A stretch of 64,000 bases of DNA, taken from Paenibacillus polygoni (lineage in GTDB: Bacteria; Bacillota; Bacilli; Paenibacillales; Paenibacillaceae). The DNA is taken from the NCBI RefSeq assembly GCF_030263935.1, contig NZ_CP127162.1, positions 2,179,501 to 2,243,500 on the forward strand, written 5' to 3'. Position numbers and translations under genes: made by a program. Shown here in pieces: positions 9,675 to 18,282 of this stretch. Every line of letters begins with the position of its first letter. Positions within the stretch are counted from its first letter, which is position 1. Under the pieces are notes generated by a model. It searched no databases, was not told the DNA's origin, and saw only the letters and a list, made by a program, of their open reading frames with translations.

Positions 9675-10486
9675 TGAAAGCTGATTCCACTCCGAGGAAG
9701 CAGTTCCGCTCTAAGGACTGGCTTGATCACATTCCTGCTCCTCTTCATGCATGGGTGCTTCCGATCCTGCTTGTAGCCGTATGGCAGGCAGCGGGCAGTC
9801 TCGAACTCATTGCACCTAATTTGCTCCCGACTCCAATTGCGATAAGTAAGCAGTTTATCAGTCTGGTACAAAGCGGTACGCTTTGGGAGCATTTCACGAT
9901 TAGTACATTTCGTGCTTTATCAGGGTTTTTAATAGGTGGACTTACCGGATTGTTTCTTGGACTATTTACGGGACTCGGGAAAATGGCAGAACGAACACTA
10001 GACCCTTCCGTTCAGATGCTGCGGACCATTCCGCTGTTATCACTCATCCCGTTATTCATCCTTTGGTTTGGAATTGGGGAATTTTCGAAAATATTAATGA
10101 TTTCTTTAGGCGCTTTTTTTCCAGTGTATGTGAATACCTTTCTTGGGATTCGAAGTGTGGATGTCAAGCTGTATGATGTATCCCGGATTTTTGAGTACTC
10201 TAAATTGCAGCTGCTGACCCGTTTAATCCTGCCGGCAGCACTTCCTAACATTCTGTTAGGTGTTCGGTTAGCACTTGGCGTAGCGTGGCTGGTACTAGTG
10301 GTCGCAGAGATGATGGGAACAAGCAGCGGGATCGGATATATGATTCAAGATGCTAGAGCGTACTCGCAAACAGATATCGTTTTTGTAGGCATTATTATTT
10401 TCGCCATTATCGGAAAACTCTCTGATTCCATCGTTCGTATGCTGGAGTCAAGACTTCTTCGCTGGAGAGAGACTTATAAAGGCTAG
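9674..10486 (+). CDS. ssuC: sulfonate-type ABC transporter permease 2
   Basis: A second SsuC-type permease, 270 residues, homologous to the preceding gene along most of its length (shared GSL...LLPTP, TFLGIRSVD, IVFVGIIIFAIIGKLSDS stretches). The start is GTG 9674, whose G is the last base of the preceding TAG stop. GGAGGTGG lies 6 bases upstream, and longer in-frame starts inside the previous gene are not supported. Two different permeases suggest a heterodimeric membrane channel, where single-permease Ssu systems use a homodimer. Confidence 0.9.
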   Translation: MKADSTPRKQFRSKDWLDHIPAPLHAWVLPILLVAVWQAAGSLELIAPNLLPTPIAISKQFISLVQSGTLWEHFTISTFRALSGFLIGGLTGLFLGLFTGLGKMAERTLDPSVQMLRTIPLLSLIPLFILWFGIGEFSKILMISLGAFFPVYVNTFLGIRSVDVKLYDVSRIFEYSKLQLLTRLILPAALPNILLGVRLALGVAWLVLVVAEMMGTSSGIGYMIQDARAYSQTDIVFVGIIIFAIIGKLSDSIVRMLESRLLRWRETYKG

Positions 10487-10525
10487 GTAACATTCCAAAT
10501 AAATAGCAGAAGGGTTGTTTAACAC

Positions 10526-11881
10526 ATGAGACAAAGAAATGAACAGATGCATTTAGGCGCTTTTATTTATTATACAGGACATCATCATGCAGGCTGGAGA
10601 CATCCAGATTCAGGTGTGGAACAACTGTTTGATATTGAAATGTACAAAAAAATAGCACAGACAGCCGAACGAGGAAAGTTTGATATGATGTTTTTTGCTG
10701 ATCTGCTTTACGTAAGGGAAGTGGAGTATGCCGCTTCTGGTATGCTTGATCCGATTACTTTACTGTCTGCGTTATCCATGGTTACAGAGCGAATTGGTCT
10801 CACGGCTACCGTGTCAACGACGTATAATGAACCTTATAATGTAGCACGTAAATTTGCTTCCCTTGATTATATCAGCGGAGGGCGAGCAGGGTGGAATATT
10901 GTAACTTCTCAATTAGATTTAGAAGCTCATAACTATGGCAGACCTGAACATCCAGAGCATGCACTTCGGTATGAGATGGCAAGTGAATTTACGGGTGCAG
11001 TAACTTCATTATGGGACACATGGGAAGACGATGCGCTTGTACTTGATCGTGAGAACGGAAAATTTGCCGATGGATCAAAAGTGAAAGAAGCCGATTTTAA
11101 AGGGAAATTCTATTCGACCAAAGGACCGCTCAATGTACCGCGTCCACCGCAAGGATATCCAGTGCTCATTCAGGCAGGTTCTTCCGAACCAGGGCAAGCT
11201 TTTGCTGCTCAGTACGGGGAAGTGATCTTTACGGCACAGCAATCAATTAAAGCAGCAAAGCGTTTCTATCAGCAACTAAATGAGAAATTGGTGCAGAGTG
11301 GACGTAAAAAAGGTACGCTGAAAATTATGCCGGGCCTTTCACCTATTCTAGGAGCAACAGAAGAAGAAGCACAAAGAAAATATCAGGAACTTCAGAACCT
11401 GATCCCTGCAGAAACTGCGATTTTGGCGCTGTCTGGTTTCCTTCAATATGATCTGAGCGGCTACCCAGCAGATGGTCCACTGCCTACTGATATTCCTGAT
11501 CCGGTAGCTGCTTCAAATGGAATGAAGAGCCGAGTGAAATTGTTCTTGGAAATGGCTTATGAGGACAATTTATCTATCCTTGATTTGGGTAGAAAGATAC
11601 TGAGTACACGCGGACATATGCAGTTTGTGGGAACACCTGAGCAGCTGGCAGATCTGATGGAAGAATGGTTTGATTCCTATGCTTGCGATGGCTTTAATAT
11701 TATGCCGCCCGTACTTCCAGGAGACCTAGAAGATTTCGTGAATCTGGCTATTCCTGTTCTGCAAAAACGAGGTTTATTTAGAGAAGAATATACAGGCTCT
11801 ACGCTAAGAGAGCATCTTGGTCTAGAACGTCCTGAACTTGGACATTTTAAGCCAAAGCATGAGCTGAGTGCAGGAGTGTAA
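10526..11881 (+). CDS. flavin-dependent monooxygenase, NtaA/SnaA/DszA family
   Basis: A luciferase-like flavin-dependent monooxygenase of 451 residues. The length and motifs (HLGAFIYYTGHHHAGWRHP, FADLLY, SGGRAGWNIVTS, RPPQGYPVLIQAGSS) fit the NtaA/SnaA/DszA/SoxA branch better than SsuD proper, which is near 380 residues. In this operon it most likely oxidises an imported organosulfur compound to release sulfite, using reduced flavin from a separate reductase not encoded nearby. AGAAGGG lies 12 bases before ATG 10526. It is the last gene of the operon. Confidence 0.88.
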   Translation: MRQRNEQMHLGAFIYYTGHHHAGWRHPDSGVEQLFDIEMYKKIAQTAERGKFDMMFFADLLYVREVEYAASGMLDPITLLSALSMVTERIGLTATVSTTYNEPYNVARKFASLDYISGGRAGWNIVTSQLDLEAHNYGRPEHPEHALRYEMASEFTGAVTSLWDTWEDDALVLDRENGKFADGSKVKEADFKGKFYSTKGPLNVPRPPQGYPVLIQAGSSEPGQAFAAQYGEVIFTAQQSIKAAKRFYQQLNEKLVQSGRKKGTLKIMPGLSPILGATEEEAQRKYQELQNLIPAETAILALSGFLQYDLSGYPADGPLPTDIPDPVAASNGMKSRVKLFLEMAYEDNLSILDLGRKILSTRGHMQFVGTPEQLADLMEEWFDSYACDGFNIMPPVLPGDLEDFVNLAIPVLQKRGLFREEYTGSTLREHLGLERPELGHFKPKHELSAGV

Positions 11882-12027
11882 TTAAAAGAAGATCTTCACT
11901 CGCAGTTTACTTTTTCTATACTTTCCTTTACAATGGAACCAAATTTCATTATCCCTTTCGTTGCTTTAATTCGGAGATATGAAATTGATTCAGTAACGCT
12001 ATAAAATTTTATATATTAAATGTATGA

Positions 12028-12082
12028 CCCCACTTTTTATTGTTTTCGTGTTTCCAAAAACAATAAAAAGTGGGGTTTTTGC
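12028..12082 (+). terminator. perfect 19-bp terminator hairpin, also in the leader of the EamA gene
   Basis: CCCCACTTTTTATTGTTTT (12028-12046) pairs perfectly with 12057-12075 across a 10-base loop, followed by TTTTT. It would end the sulfonate operon. Because it stops only about 9 bases before the ribosome site of the next gene, that gene must be read through it or from a promoter upstream of it. Confidence 0.9.
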
Positions 12083-12096
12083 GTGGGGGGATCGTT

Positions 12097-13002
12097 TTGT
12101 TTCAATTATTGAAGAATTCCATGTATGTATTTTTAGGAGCGTGTTCATTCGGCATCTTGTCCACCGTCATTAAACTGGGATATGAAAAAGGATTCACGTT
12201 TGGGCAACTGACACTTGGACAATTTGGGACGGGGTGGTTGTTGTTGTTTATTCTGATGCTCCTATTCTCTAGGAAAAAAGTGAGTTTTAAACAGAGTCTT
12301 CGTCTTGCTGGAGTTGGCACCTGTACCTGTCTGACAGGAATCTCTTATTATCTGTCATTAGAAAGTATACCCGCGTCAATTGCGGTCGTACTCCTATTTC
12401 AATTTACATGGATCGGTGTCCTCATTGAGGCGATCGTAACTAGGAAGCGGCCATCCACGGCTACGATGGTGTCTGTGTTTCTATTGCTTATAGGAACCTT
12501 CCTTGCCGGAGGGATTATAGGCGTTGAATCACTTGAACTAAATCTAAAGGGTACGTTATTCGGTCTAGCTGCTGCCGTGACGATGGCTCTCTTTGTTTTC
12601 TTCAGCGGCAGAGTAGAAGTACATATTTCACCGCTTACGAGAAGTTTTTATACTTCGATAGGCAGTTTACTTTTGCTTCTCACGATTCTGACACCCAAAG
12701 TAATACTTGAAGTATCGTTTGCTGACGGGTACTTTTTGTATGGACTTATATTGGGGACTTTTGGAGTAGTGTTACCTGTATTACTATTTGCCCTCGGAGC
12801 ACCGAAAATAAGTACGGGACTTGCCACTATTCTAGGGGCAGGAGAACTGCCCGTTGCTGTGATTGCCTCCGTCTGCATATTGCAAGAGGATGTATCCATT
12901 ATTCAATGGATCGGAATCATCATTATTTTATTCGGTATCGTATATCCTCAAATTTTCGGCAGAAATGTGGGGCACCATGAAAAGACGGCAGTTCAATTGT
13001 AA
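12097..13002 (+). CDS. EamA/DMT-family transporter
   Basis: A membrane protein of about 301 residues with ten hydrophobic segments arranged as two EamA (drug/metabolite transporter) halves. The second half ends in the typical ILGAGELPVAVIAS...IQWIGIIIILFGI pattern. Substrate unknown; relatives export amino acids, sugars or drugs. The proposed start is TTG 12097, preceded by GGGGGG at 6 bases. An in-frame GTG at 12070 lies inside the terminator stem and is unlikely. Confidence 0.85.
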   Translation: MFQLLKNSMYVFLGACSFGILSTVIKLGYEKGFTFGQLTLGQFGTGWLLLFILMLLFSRKKVSFKQSLRLAGVGTCTCLTGISYYLSLESIPASIAVVLLFQFTWIGVLIEAIVTRKRPSTATMVSVFLLLIGTFLAGGIIGVESLELNLKGTLFGLAAAVTMALFVFFSGRVEVHISPLTRSFYTSIGSLLLLLTILTPKVILEVSFADGYFLYGLILGTFGVVLPVLLFALGAPKISTGLATILGAGELPVAVIASVCILQEDVSIIQWIGIIIILFGIVYPQIFGRNVGHHEKTAVQL

Positions 13003-13073
13003 GGATGAGAAGAAGCTTGGTGAAGTAAATACGGGAATGTGATTCAAAAATACATCAAGTGATAACATAAAAG

Positions 13074-13101
13074 AAAGGACCCTCGCAGATGAGGGTCCTT
13101 T
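13074..13101. terminator. bidirectional terminator
   Basis: AAAGGACCCTC pairs with GAGGGTCCTTT around GCAGAT. T-rich sequence follows on both strands, and the hairpin lies between the convergent EamA and siderophore-binding genes. Confidence 0.85.
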
Positions 13102-13145
13102 GTCCTTTTCTCACATATCGTCCATTCAAATTCATAAGAACAATC

Positions 13146-14138
13146 TTACTTAACAAGGCTGTCAAGTATATTATCGATCATTTGGGAGTTCGCCACGGCG
13201 CCTGTATACAGCCAGCTGGTATCTTTACCAAATTCATATACATTTCCGTTTTTCACAGCCGGGATATTCTTCCATAGATCATCTTTTAATGCTTCACTAC
13301 CTGTGTCGGAGTCACTGTTGATGAGGAAGAGGTGGTCAGCATCAAGTTCTGCAAGTTTCTCTAGGGAAACAGGAAGCCAGTTACCTGTACCAGTAGTTGA
13401 AATCTCTTGGACTACTTCTGGAACAGCAAGTCCCAGGTCATCATACATTACTGTACCGCTGGATAGGTCTTGGCTAACCATATAGAACTGTTTTTGTACT
13501 AGCCAGATTGCAGCAGCGGATTCACCTGGTACAGCTTCAGCGAGTTTTTCTTTTGCTTCGGCTGCTGTCGCATCATAATCATCAAGTACTTGCTGTGCTT
13601 CTTTATCCTTACCTAAAATTTCTCCAATCTTCAGGAGTTCTTCTCTCCAGTCATTGTTCTCTTCACTACCGATTACATACGTGGCTGCAATCTTGGAGTA
13701 CTGATCGTATTTCTCCCCAGCAGCCATATCCGCAGAATCCATGATGATCAGGTCTGGTTCAAAGCTCGCCACTTCTTCAAATGGCAGATCATAAGAGATG
13801 GTTGGTACATCTTTTATTTCCGTTTGGAGATATTCTTGGATTCCGTTCGCAACAGACCACTGTGCAACCGGCTTTACACCAAGCGCAACGAGATGATCTT
13901 CAAGGTAAGAAGCGATAATTCGCTGCGGGTTAGCTGGAATAACCACTTCATGTCCTACGGCATCCGTTAATGTACGATCTTGAGAGGTATTTTGAGCATC
14001 GGTTGCAGGTACTTCTGCATTTGTATTCGAATTCGGTGTGGTATGATTAGGAGTATCTTCATTCGTTCCGCAAGCGGATAAAAAAGCGGATACGACGAGC
14101 AAGCTCGACAGTAAAGTCATTAGTTTTTTCTTTCTCAT
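13146..14138 (-). CDS. iron-siderophore ABC transporter substrate-binding lipoprotein
   Basis: A 330-residue receptor of the FhuD/FecB/YfiY type. It has a lipoprotein signal with lipobox FLSAC, a low-complexity Thr/Asn linker, then the family pattern DAVGHEVVIPANPQRIIA, EEVASFEPDLIIM, WLPVSLEKLAELDADHLFL and WKNIPAVKNGNVYEF. It should bind a ferric siderophore at the outer membrane face. No permease or ATPase gene is adjacent, so it probably shares a transporter encoded elsewhere. AGGGGG precedes ATG 14138, and a Fur site covers its promoter. Confidence 0.92.
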   Translation of the reverse strand: MRKKKLMTLLSSLLVVSAFLSACGTNEDTPNHTTPNSNTNAEVPATDAQNTSQDRTLTDAVGHEVVIPANPQRIIASYLEDHLVALGVKPVAQWSVANGIQEYLQTEIKDVPTISYDLPFEEVASFEPDLIIMDSADMAAGEKYDQYSKIAATYVIGSEENNDWREELLKIGEILGKDKEAQQVLDDYDATAAEAKEKLAEAVPGESAAAIWLVQKQFYMVSQDLSSGTVMYDDLGLAVPEVVQEISTTGTGNWLPVSLEKLAELDADHLFLINSDSDTGSEALKDDLWKNIPAVKNGNVYEFGKDTSWLYTGAVANSQMIDNILDSLVK

Positions 14139-14177
14139 GATTGTGGTTCCCCCTAGTTATCTATCTATTACATATGA

Positions 14178-14206
14178 ATGATAACAATTCTCATTTACAA
14201 AATCAA
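14178..14206 (-). promoter_or_regulatory. promoter of the siderophore-binding protein gene
   Basis: On the minus strand TTGATT (14206-14201), a 17-base spacer and TATCAT (14183-14178). The -10 hexamer is inside the Fur site, so bound Fur would block RNA polymerase. Confidence 0.75.
14179..14193. promoter_or_regulatory. Fur box
   Basis: TGATAACAATTCTCA matches 13 of 15 positions of the Bacillus 7-1-7 Fur box TGATAATNATTATCA. It overlaps the -10 of the siderophore-binding lipoprotein gene, which predicts iron repression. Confidence 0.85.
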
Positions 14207-14329
14207 TTCTTTTTTTGCGGTACTTTTGTATAAAAGGTGACGATTAATAGAGCGGAGATGGATTATAGGATTACTTGTTCGCTCCTGTTTTATACGGTCA
14301 ATTGAATAGTTATAGAGAGGAAGTAAAGT

Positions 14330-14773
14330 ATGACACCTCATTTTGTACTGGTAGCCAGTGTTTCGATTGTAAGACATGGTGAACTGCTAATGATCGAAGA
14401 GAAAAAGCTAGGGGAAGCAGGGCAATGGAACTTTCCATCGGGAAAAGTAGAATACGGTGAACCCATACTCGGTGCTGCACTGCGTGAAGTAAAAGAGGAA
14501 ACAGGTATGGTTGTAAAACTTACTTCTACAACAGGTGTTTATAACTTTATAAGCCCAACGAATGACCAAGTGATCTTGTTTCATTTTATGGGAGAGATCA
14601 TCGGTGGTTCGTTGCAACTTGAAGAAGAATGTATTACAGATTATAAGTGGACTAAACCAAATCATCTTTTAGAGATGGATCTGAGTCGGTTGCGTAATGG
14701 GCAGATTTTGAAACAAATTACCGAAAATATAATCAAGGAGCAATTCTATCCGCTTTCGATCGTATATGAATAA
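14330..14773 (+). CDS. Nudix hydrolase
   Basis: A 147-residue Nudix-family hydrolase, cleaving a nucleoside diphosphate linked to another group. The Nudix box is complete: GKVEYGEP...ALREVKEETGM at about residues 43-65, with the metal-binding REVKEE core. Substrate unknown. GAGGAAG lies upstream of ATG 14330. It stands alone, divergent from the Fur-controlled gene. Confidence 0.88.
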   Translation: MTPHFVLVASVSIVRHGELLMIEEKKLGEAGQWNFPSGKVEYGEPILGAALREVKEETGMVVKLTSTTGVYNFISPTNDQVILFHFMGEIIGGSLQLEEECITDYKWTKPNHLLEMDLSRLRNGQILKQITENIIKEQFYPLSIVYE

Positions 14774-14884
14774 GTAGGGGTGAGGCATGCTCAGGAAATG
14801 AAATGTTAGAATCTATTCCATGCAGCATCGTTTATTTGCAAGAACCAAATTACTTGCTTGCCCTTAAGGAGGATAAATGGGAAT

Positions 14885-15646
14885 ATGAATGATTTATTGA
14901 ATCCATACTTTTTAAGAGAACTCCAGCTGTTGCCTGACAGTCAACGCGAACCTTTAACCTACCCATTTAACATCGCAGCGATTCGTAACCTGAGAACATT
15001 GACATTCCATCCTAAAGTAACTTATATCGTAGGGGAAAATGGGATGGGAAAATCGACTCTACTTGAGGCCATCGCCATTGCATCTGGATTTAATCCCGAA
15101 GGCGGAACCCGTAACTTTCAGTTTGCTACAAGAGAAACACATTCTAATCTGCATGAACGAATCAGACTCATTAGAGGAGGGGCTAAACCAAGAGATGGTT
15201 TTTTCTTTCGAGCCGAAAGTTATTATAATGTGGCTTCCTACATAGATACTTTAGATGAAGAAGGGGGTTTTGGTCCTCCTCTCAAAAATTCGTATGGCGG
15301 AAAATCATTACATGAGCAGTCGCATGGGGAATCGTTTTTTTCTGCTTTTCTGAATCGATTTGGTGGATATGGTCTTTATATTCTAGACGAGCCAGAAGCA
15401 GCATTGTCACCAATCCGGCAAATGTCCATGCTTGCCCGTATTCATGAGCTTGTAAAAAGCAAAAGTCAGCTCATTATTTCGACCCATTCTCCTATACTTA
15501 TGGCTTACCCGGACAGTATCATCTATCAACTAACCGAGCAGGGCACCTGCAAGGTTAGGCTCGAAGAGACAGATCATTATGTCGTGATGAAACAGTTTAT
15601 GAATCACAAAGAAAGTATGCTGAGTGAGTTATTTGATGGAGAGTAA
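14885..15646 (+). CDS. AAA family ATPase (ABC/SMC-like, stand-alone)
   Basis: A 253-residue soluble ATPase with Walker A GENGMGKST, a signature-like SHGESFFSAF, Walker B LYILDEPEAALS and switch STHSP, without membrane or coiled-coil regions. It belongs to the broad AAA_15/OLD-like group of single-domain ATPases and has no assigned role. The start at ATG 14885 is 12 bases from AAGGAGG. Between them is a second ATG (14877) opening a three-codon frame that ends in TGA overlapping ATG 14885, so translation may be coupled. An in-frame TTG at 14858 lies before the ribosome site and is rejected. Confidence 0.8.
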   Translation: MNDLLNPYFLRELQLLPDSQREPLTYPFNIAAIRNLRTLTFHPKVTYIVGENGMGKSTLLEAIAIASGFNPEGGTRNFQFATRETHSNLHERIRLIRGGAKPRDGFFFRAESYYNVASYIDTLDEEGGFGPPLKNSYGGKSLHEQSHGESFFSAFLNRFGGYGLYILDEPEAALSPIRQMSMLARIHELVKSKSQLIISTHSPILMAYPDSIIYQLTEQGTCKVRLEETDHYVVMKQFMNHKESMLSELFDGE

Positions 15647-15723
15647 TGAAAAAATCAGTCAGATCCATTAAGGTAGAGTCCTACTATTCAAAGTAAATAC
15701 GGTGAAATTTTGCCGCTCAAAGC

Positions 15724-15762
15724 AAAGACAATCTTTTTCGCTATAAAAGATTGTCTTTTTTG
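15724..15762 (+). terminator. rho-independent terminator
   Basis: AAAGACAATCTTTT pairs perfectly with AAAAGATTGTCTTT over TCGCTAT, then TT. It follows the AAA ATPase gene by about 80 bases. Confidence 0.85.
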
Positions 15763-16063
15763 TGGAGAGAAGCCAGATTACATATATGAATAGAGAGAAT
15801 TTAAGGTGATGATAAATTCATAAAAAGAAGTCATTCGATCAGTCTTCCACATGATAAATCGATAAATTCGAAAGAACAGAAAGAAAACAATACGGATATC
15901 ATTACGGGTAACGTTACGGATAAAATTATACTATTTCAACATATGAAAAATTCATAATAATAAGATCTAATGACTGTACTTATCTCCTATCTCTCAATAA
16001 TTAACTTTTACTAAATCTATCCCAGAAACTCGTATCAAAAGGAGATTACAAAAATCACCAAAG
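15763..16063. other. AT-rich intergenic stretch, no gene seen
   Basis: About 300 bases before the 11-bp repeats. I found no open frame with a ribosome site, no hairpin and no RNA-gene pattern. Confidence 0.5.
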
Positions 16064-16118
16064 AAAAGCAACCTAAAAGCAACCCAAAAGCAACCCAAAA
16101 GCAACCTAAAAGCAACGC
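16064..16118 (+). repeat. five tandem copies of an 11-bp unit
   Basis: AAAAGCAACC followed by T or C is repeated head to tail at 16064, 16075, 16086, 16097 and 16108; the last copy ends GC. The units are one DNA helical turn long and end 44 bases before the -35 of the MarR promoter. The role is unknown. Confidence 0.95.
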
Positions 16119-16161
16119 TATTCACAAAATAGGATGGAAAAAAATCACGGAAAGAAAGTGT

Positions 16162-16191
16162 TTGACAGAAAACATCATGTCCATATATTAT
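16162..16191 (+). promoter_or_regulatory. promoter of the marR-MFS operon
   Basis: TTGACA (16162-16167), an 18-base spacer and TATTAT (16186-16191), directly followed by the operator palindrome. Confidence 0.65.
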
Positions 16192-16192
16192 G

Positions 16193-16213
16193 GTTTAGTT
16201 AAGTAAACTAAAC
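16193..16213. promoter_or_regulatory. probable MarR operator
   Basis: GTTTAGTT-AAGTA-AACTAAAC is a perfect inverted repeat with 8-base arms, placed at the expected transcription start. The position suits autorepression by the MarR protein encoded 29 bases downstream. Confidence 0.75.
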
Positions 16214-16241
16214 TATTGAACGAAGGGAGTGGAGAAAACGA

Positions 16242-16682
16242 TTGGAGAGTTACCGACAAGTGGTAAAAAGTATGAACCTTTTGCTGGATGAGTTTAATGT
16301 ACTCATTACTAAGGAGTTCAAAGAATTGGATGATTTTCATCTCACTTCACAGCAAGAAGTGGTTCTGATTTATATATCTCGCCGTGACCGAGTGACTGCA
16401 GCACAGATCGCTCAAGAATTTGATATTACGAAAAGCGCGGTGAGCCAAGTACTTACGAAGCTCGAACAGCAAGATTTAATAGAGAAGATTGTGAATCCTG
16501 ACAACAGACGAGAGTCATTTATTGTGTTAGGTAAACAAGGTAAGAGATTTATGGATACGTTAGTAGAGATCGAAGATCATATGATTGAGAAGTATTATTC
16601 CAAGGTGAAGATGGATGATTTAATTCATATGACAAATACGATAGAAGAAATCAATCAAGTGATTAAGAAAAACAAGAAATAA
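16242..16682 (+). CDS. MarR family transcriptional regulator
   Basis: A 146-residue winged-helix repressor. The recognition region is RVTAAQIAQEFDITKSAVS, followed by the wing VNPDNRRESFIVL, with helical dimerisation ends. The start is TTG 16242 with GGAGTGGAG about 7 bases upstream. It is the first gene of an operon with the MFS exporter and probably represses both through the palindrome at 16193-16213, with release by the exported drug or a related ligand. Confidence 0.9.
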   Translation: MESYRQVVKSMNLLLDEFNVLITKEFKELDDFHLTSQQEVVLIYISRRDRVTAAQIAQEFDITKSAVSQVLTKLEQQDLIEKIVNPDNRRESFIVLGKQGKRFMDTLVEIEDHMIEKYYSKVKMDDLIHMTNTIEEINQVIKKNKK

Positions 16683-16742
16683 AAGAGTTGTATTTGAACT
16701 AAATACTAACAACATAGGTTACTACATGATGGAGGAAGAATT

Positions 16743-17957
16743 ATGTCTTTAATGTTAAGGAATAGAGGCGCTATTCTGCTTCTAATGATAAACATCTTCT
16801 TAATATTTACGGGAATTGGACTGGTTGTGCCAATTATGCCGACTTATATGGATTTACTGCACATCAGCGGAAGTATCGTTGGACTTCTGGTAGCCGCATT
16901 TTCATTTACACAACTTATATTCTCACCGCTTGCAGGAAGATTATCTGACAACTGGGGACGCAAAAAAATTATTATCAGCGGTATGCTTATCTTTGCGGTA
17001 TCGGAGCTTATCTTCGGTCTTAGCAATACTGCGTTTTTCCTATTTGCTGCACGTATGCTCGGCGGGATCGGGGCAGCACTTATTATGCCAGCTGTAATGG
17101 CTTATACAGCAGATGTAACATCTGGAGAAGAACGTGGTAAGGGAATGGGACTTATCAACGCTGCGATTACTACAGGTTTCATTATTGGACCTGGAATCGG
17201 CGGATTCATCGCTGAATATGGAATTAGAGTTCCGTTTTATGCAGCAGCTGTTGCAGGAACGATTGCAGCTATTGTTACCTTCATCGTACTGCCAGAATCA
17301 AAACCTCAAATTGTTGATGATCAGGTAAAAGAAGTCGTGAAACTTCCAAAACAGAATCTGCTCACTCAGCTCGCTAATTCTTACCGTGAACCGTATTTCT
17401 TAGCCCTTGTTATTGTGCTTGTCGCCTCTTTTGGCCTTGCCAATTATGAGACTGTATTCGGTCTATTCGTAGATCAGAAATTCGGCTTCACTGCAAAAGA
17501 TATAGCGGTGATTATTACGTTTGGTTCGATCGCTGGTGCTGTCGTTCAGGTGACGGTATTTGGATGGATCTTGAACAAATTTGGTGAAAAGAATGTTGTC
17601 TCATTCTGTCTTTTAATGGCGTCACTCTTTATTGTTCTTACCTTGTTCGTTCATCAGTACTGGATGATTCTGCTCGTTACCTTTATCGTATTCCTGGCTA
17701 TTGATATCCTAAGACCAACTATCAGTACACAGATGTCTAAGATGGCAATGGAACAACAAGGTTATGTGGCAGGTCTTAACTCTGCGTTTACAAGTATGGG
17801 TAATATTCTAGGCCCCGTTATCGCCGGAGTTCTGTTTGACGTTAATCTGAACTTCCCTTACGTTTCTGCTGGAATCGTATTGTTCTTATGTTTCCTTCTT
17901 TCACTAAAAGCAAGGAAAGATGAGCGGATTCCCGGGCTTAAAGAGACAGGCATTTAA
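16743..17957 (+). CDS. MFS multidrug-type efflux transporter
   Basis: A 404-residue major facilitator with 12 hydrophobic segments. Motif A (GRLSDNWGRKK) lies between helices 2 and 3, and the antiporter motif C (GFIIGPGIGGF) is in helix 5, which marks drug:H+ antiporters such as NorA, Bmr and TetA. GGAGGAAG precedes ATG 16743. The linked MarR regulator supports an inducible efflux function. The substrate is unknown. Confidence 0.88.
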   Translation: MSLMLRNRGAILLLMINIFLIFTGIGLVVPIMPTYMDLLHISGSIVGLLVAAFSFTQLIFSPLAGRLSDNWGRKKIIISGMLIFAVSELIFGLSNTAFFLFAARMLGGIGAALIMPAVMAYTADVTSGEERGKGMGLINAAITTGFIIGPGIGGFIAEYGIRVPFYAAAVAGTIAAIVTFIVLPESKPQIVDDQVKEVVKLPKQNLLTQLANSYREPYFLALVIVLVASFGLANYETVFGLFVDQKFGFTAKDIAVIITFGSIAGAVVQVTVFGWILNKFGEKNVVSFCLLMASLFIVLTLFVHQYWMILLVTFIVFLAIDILRPTISTQMSKMAMEQQGYVAGLNSAFTSMGNILGPVIAGVLFDVNLNFPYVSAGIVLFLCFLLSLKARKDERIPGLKETGI

Positions 17958-18097
17958 AATGGGAAATGATTATTAAATTATAAAATACAATTAAGAATCT
18001 AATTATAGAGTCTGAAGATGTAAGCTAAGCTTGTAATTATATAAAATGAATAATACTGCAGGTAAACTAGTTGAAGTTAGTTTGTCTACAGTCTCGG

Positions 18098-18128
18098 GCA
18101 CTGCATTTATCTATGCGGTGCTTTTTTT
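18098..18128 (+). terminator. rho-independent terminator
   Basis: GCACTGCAT pairs with ATGCGGTGC around TTATCT (one mismatched position), followed by seven T. The rest of the 325-base gap after the MFS gene holds no gene that I can support. Confidence 0.8.
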
Positions 18129-18282
18129 GTGTTTTAGATTAGGAAACTTCACTTACTGTCGGTAGGTATTCACAGCATAGTAGTCACCGTTATTATTTGT
18201 CTACAGACAGTCCAATCCGCTTATACATGGATACATAGACTATAGATAAGATCAAGCTAGAATTTCGGGGAGGGTTACATCT

